Below, piece after piece: positions 62,647 through 64,000 of a stretch of DNA of 64,000 bases (its first letter is position 1; each line of letters opens with the position of its first letter). The stretch is from Methylomonas rapida (lineage in GTDB: Bacteria; Pseudomonadota; Gammaproteobacteria; Methylococcales; Methylomonadaceae): NCBI RefSeq assembly GCF_024360925.2, contig NZ_CP113517.1, positions 3,224,001-3,288,000 on the forward strand. The letters run 5' to 3'. Below the pieces are notes generated by a model that saw nothing but the letters and a program-made list of their open reading frames with translations, was not told the origin of the DNA and ran no database searches. The position numbers and the translations under genes were made by a program.

Positions 62647-64000
62647 CAGTTTTTAGGCCGCATATGCGGGAACAGTAACACATCCCGGATGCTCGGCGCG
62701 TTGGTAAACAACATCACCAGGCGATCGATACCGATACCTTCGCCCGCTGTCGGCGGCATGCCGTGCTCCAGCGCGGTGATGTAATCGGCGTCGTAATGCA
62801 TGGCTTCGTTGTCGCCGGCCTCTTTTTCCTCGACCTGTTTTCTGAAGCGTTCCGCCTGGTCCTCGGCGTCGTTCAACTCGGTAAAGCCGTTGGCGATTTC
62901 GCGGCCGCCGACGAAGAATTCGAAACGGTCGGTGACGTGCGGATCGTTATCATTGCGGCGCGCCAGCGGCGACACTTCCACCGGATAAGCGGTAATGAAG
63001 GTCGGATTCATCAAGCGGTGCTCGACGGTTTTCTCGAAAATCTCGATCTGCACCTTACCCAGGCCGTAACTGTCCTTGACCGGGATTTTCAGATTTTCGG
63101 CGACTTTGACTGCCGCTTCGCGTGTAGTCAAATCAGCTACCGTCAAATCGGGATTGAAGTGCAAAATCGATTCCAGCACCGTCATTCGGGCGAACGGTTT
63201 GCCGAAATCGTAGCTTTCGCCCTGATATTCGATGGTAGTGTTGCCGACGATATCCTCGGCGATGCCGCGCAACATGGCTTCGGTCAGATCCATCAAGTCG
63301 CCATACTCGGCATAGGCCTGATAGAACTCCAGCATCGTGAATTCAGGGTTATGCCGAGTCGACAAACCTTCGTTACGGAAGTTGCGATTGATTTCAAACA
63401 CGCGCTCGAAACCACCGACCACCAAGCGTTTCAAATACAGTTCCGGCGCGATGCGCAGATACAGCTCCATATCCAGCGCGTTGTGATAAGTCGTAAATGG
63501 CCGCGCAGTGGCGCCACCGGGGATGACTTGCATCATCGGCGTTTCCACTTCCAGGAAATCGCGTTGCACCAAAAACTCGCGAATATAATTGACGATTTTC
63601 GAGCGCATCACAAAAGTTTTGCGCGCGTCGCTGCTCATGATCAAATCCAGATAACGCTGGCGGTATTTGATCTCCTGATCGGCGATGCCGTGGAACTTCT
63701 CCGGCAATGGTCGCAAGGCCTTGGTCAGCAAACGAATGTCGTCGACCTTGACGCTGAGCTCGCCCACCTTGGTTTTGAACAACACGCCTTCCGCGCCGAT
63801 GATGTCGCCGATGTCCCACTTCTTGAACTGGTCGTTGTAAACGCCTTCCGGCAAATTGTCGCGGGCGACATAAACCTGAATTTGCCCGGACATATCCTGC
63901 AAATGGCAAAAACTGGCCTTGCCCATGATACGGCGGGTCATCATCCGGCCGGCGATCTTGACCCGTATCGGATCGGCCAGCAGTTCCTCTTCCGTTTTTT
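62646..64000 (-). CDS. lysS: Lysyl-tRNA synthetase, class II (5' end outside window)
   Basis: About 450 residues are visible. The frame remains open to the window edge, where it reads [18 protein letters not shown] of the OB-fold anticodon-binding domain. Class II motif 2 is [20 protein letters not shown], motif 3 is [20 protein letters not shown], and the protein ends with [12 protein letters not shown]. The usual length is about 500, so roughly 50-60 residues are missing. It charges tRNA-Lys in the cytoplasm. Confidence 0.96.
   Translation of the reverse strand, partial: KTEEELLADPIRVKIAGRMMTRRIMGKASFCHLQDMSGQIQVYVARDNLPEGVYNDQFKKWDIGDIIGAEGVLFKTKVGELSVKVDDIRLLTKALRPLPEKFHGIADQEIKYRQRYLDLIMSSDARKTFVMRSKIVNYIREFLVQRDFLEVETPMMQVIPGGATARPFTTYHNALDMELYLRIAPELYLKRLVVGGFERVFEINRNFRNEGLSTRHNPEFTMLEFYQAYAEYGDLMDLTEAMLRGIAEDIVGNTTIEYQGESYDFGKPFARMTVLESILHFNPDLTVADLTTREAAVKVAENLKIPVKDSYGLGKVQIEIFEKTVEHRLMNPTFITAYPVEVSPLARRNDNDPHVTDRFEFFVGGREIANGFTELNDAEDQAERFRKQVEEKEAGDNEAMHYDADYITALEHGMPPTAGEGIGIDRLVMLFTNAPSIRDVLLFPHMRPKN

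Overview
The window looks like a chromosomal segment of a gammaproteobacterium, most probably a methanotroph of the Methylomonas/Methylobacter type. This is an inference from the mix of genes: a HpnN-like hopanoid exporter, recBD, rpoH, a flavin reductase and a DUF2818 gene behind lysS, and moderately high GC. No methane-oxidation gene is present to prove it.

Layout. (1) 1-4.4 kb: recB (5' end outside the window) and recD, translationally coupled. (2) 4.5-14.1 kb: a block for glycans and cell wall, with a GH30 glycosidase, a polysaccharide deacetylase with one metal-ligand change, a DUF4015 glycosidase-like protein, a lipoprotein fusing a serine hydrolase to a NamZ-type muramidase, and a convergent very large GH94/GH161-like phosphorylase. 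(3) 14.3-32.7 kb: an 18-kb integrated element in the 3' end of tRNA-Leu(CAA). It is bounded by a ~150-bp direct repeat and carries two tyrosine integrases, an AlpA-type regulator, a chain of small overlapping genes, a D5/P4-type primase-helicase, an Ogr/Delta zinc-finger activator, a tail-completion-like protein and a tail tape-measure protein. No head, portal, terminase or lysis genes are seen. Two inverted arrays of an AACCCAGCAC iteron lie just behind the primase gene and just behind the integrase gene, which recalls the ori/crr pair of satellite phage P4. An IS1380-family and an ISL3-family element have both inserted into one gene of this element; removing both restores an open frame of 231 codons. 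(4) 32.6-38 kb: tRNA-Leu, rpoH with a CIRCE-like operator, glnS, and a gene broken by a second copy of the IS1380 element. (5) 38-45.4 kb: Uma2 nuclease-like protein, fructosamine kinase, chemoreceptor, flavin disulfide oxidoreductase and a Na+/K+-ATPase-like P-type pump. (6) 45.6-52.1 kb: HpnN-like RND exporter and a tight nhaD-kdpD-kdpE set in which KdpD lacks its usual N-terminal half. (7) 52.1-64 kb: YqaA membrane protein, a divergent RlmN/Cfr-like radical SAM enzyme of lower GC, FtsK, a DUF4405-cytochrome c protein next to a glutaredoxin-DsbD fusion, FtsH, flavin reductase, DUF2818 and lysS (5' end outside the window).

The main candidate for something undescribed is the tRNA-Leu element: a P4-like replicon with paired iteron arrays, 12-bp-phased integrase arm sites, repeated leader motifs and a reduced tail module. 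Other points of note are the CIRCE-controlled rpoH, the Na+/K+ homeostasis cluster with a shortened KdpD, and a MITE-like repeat present at 10.7 kb and 57.7 kb.
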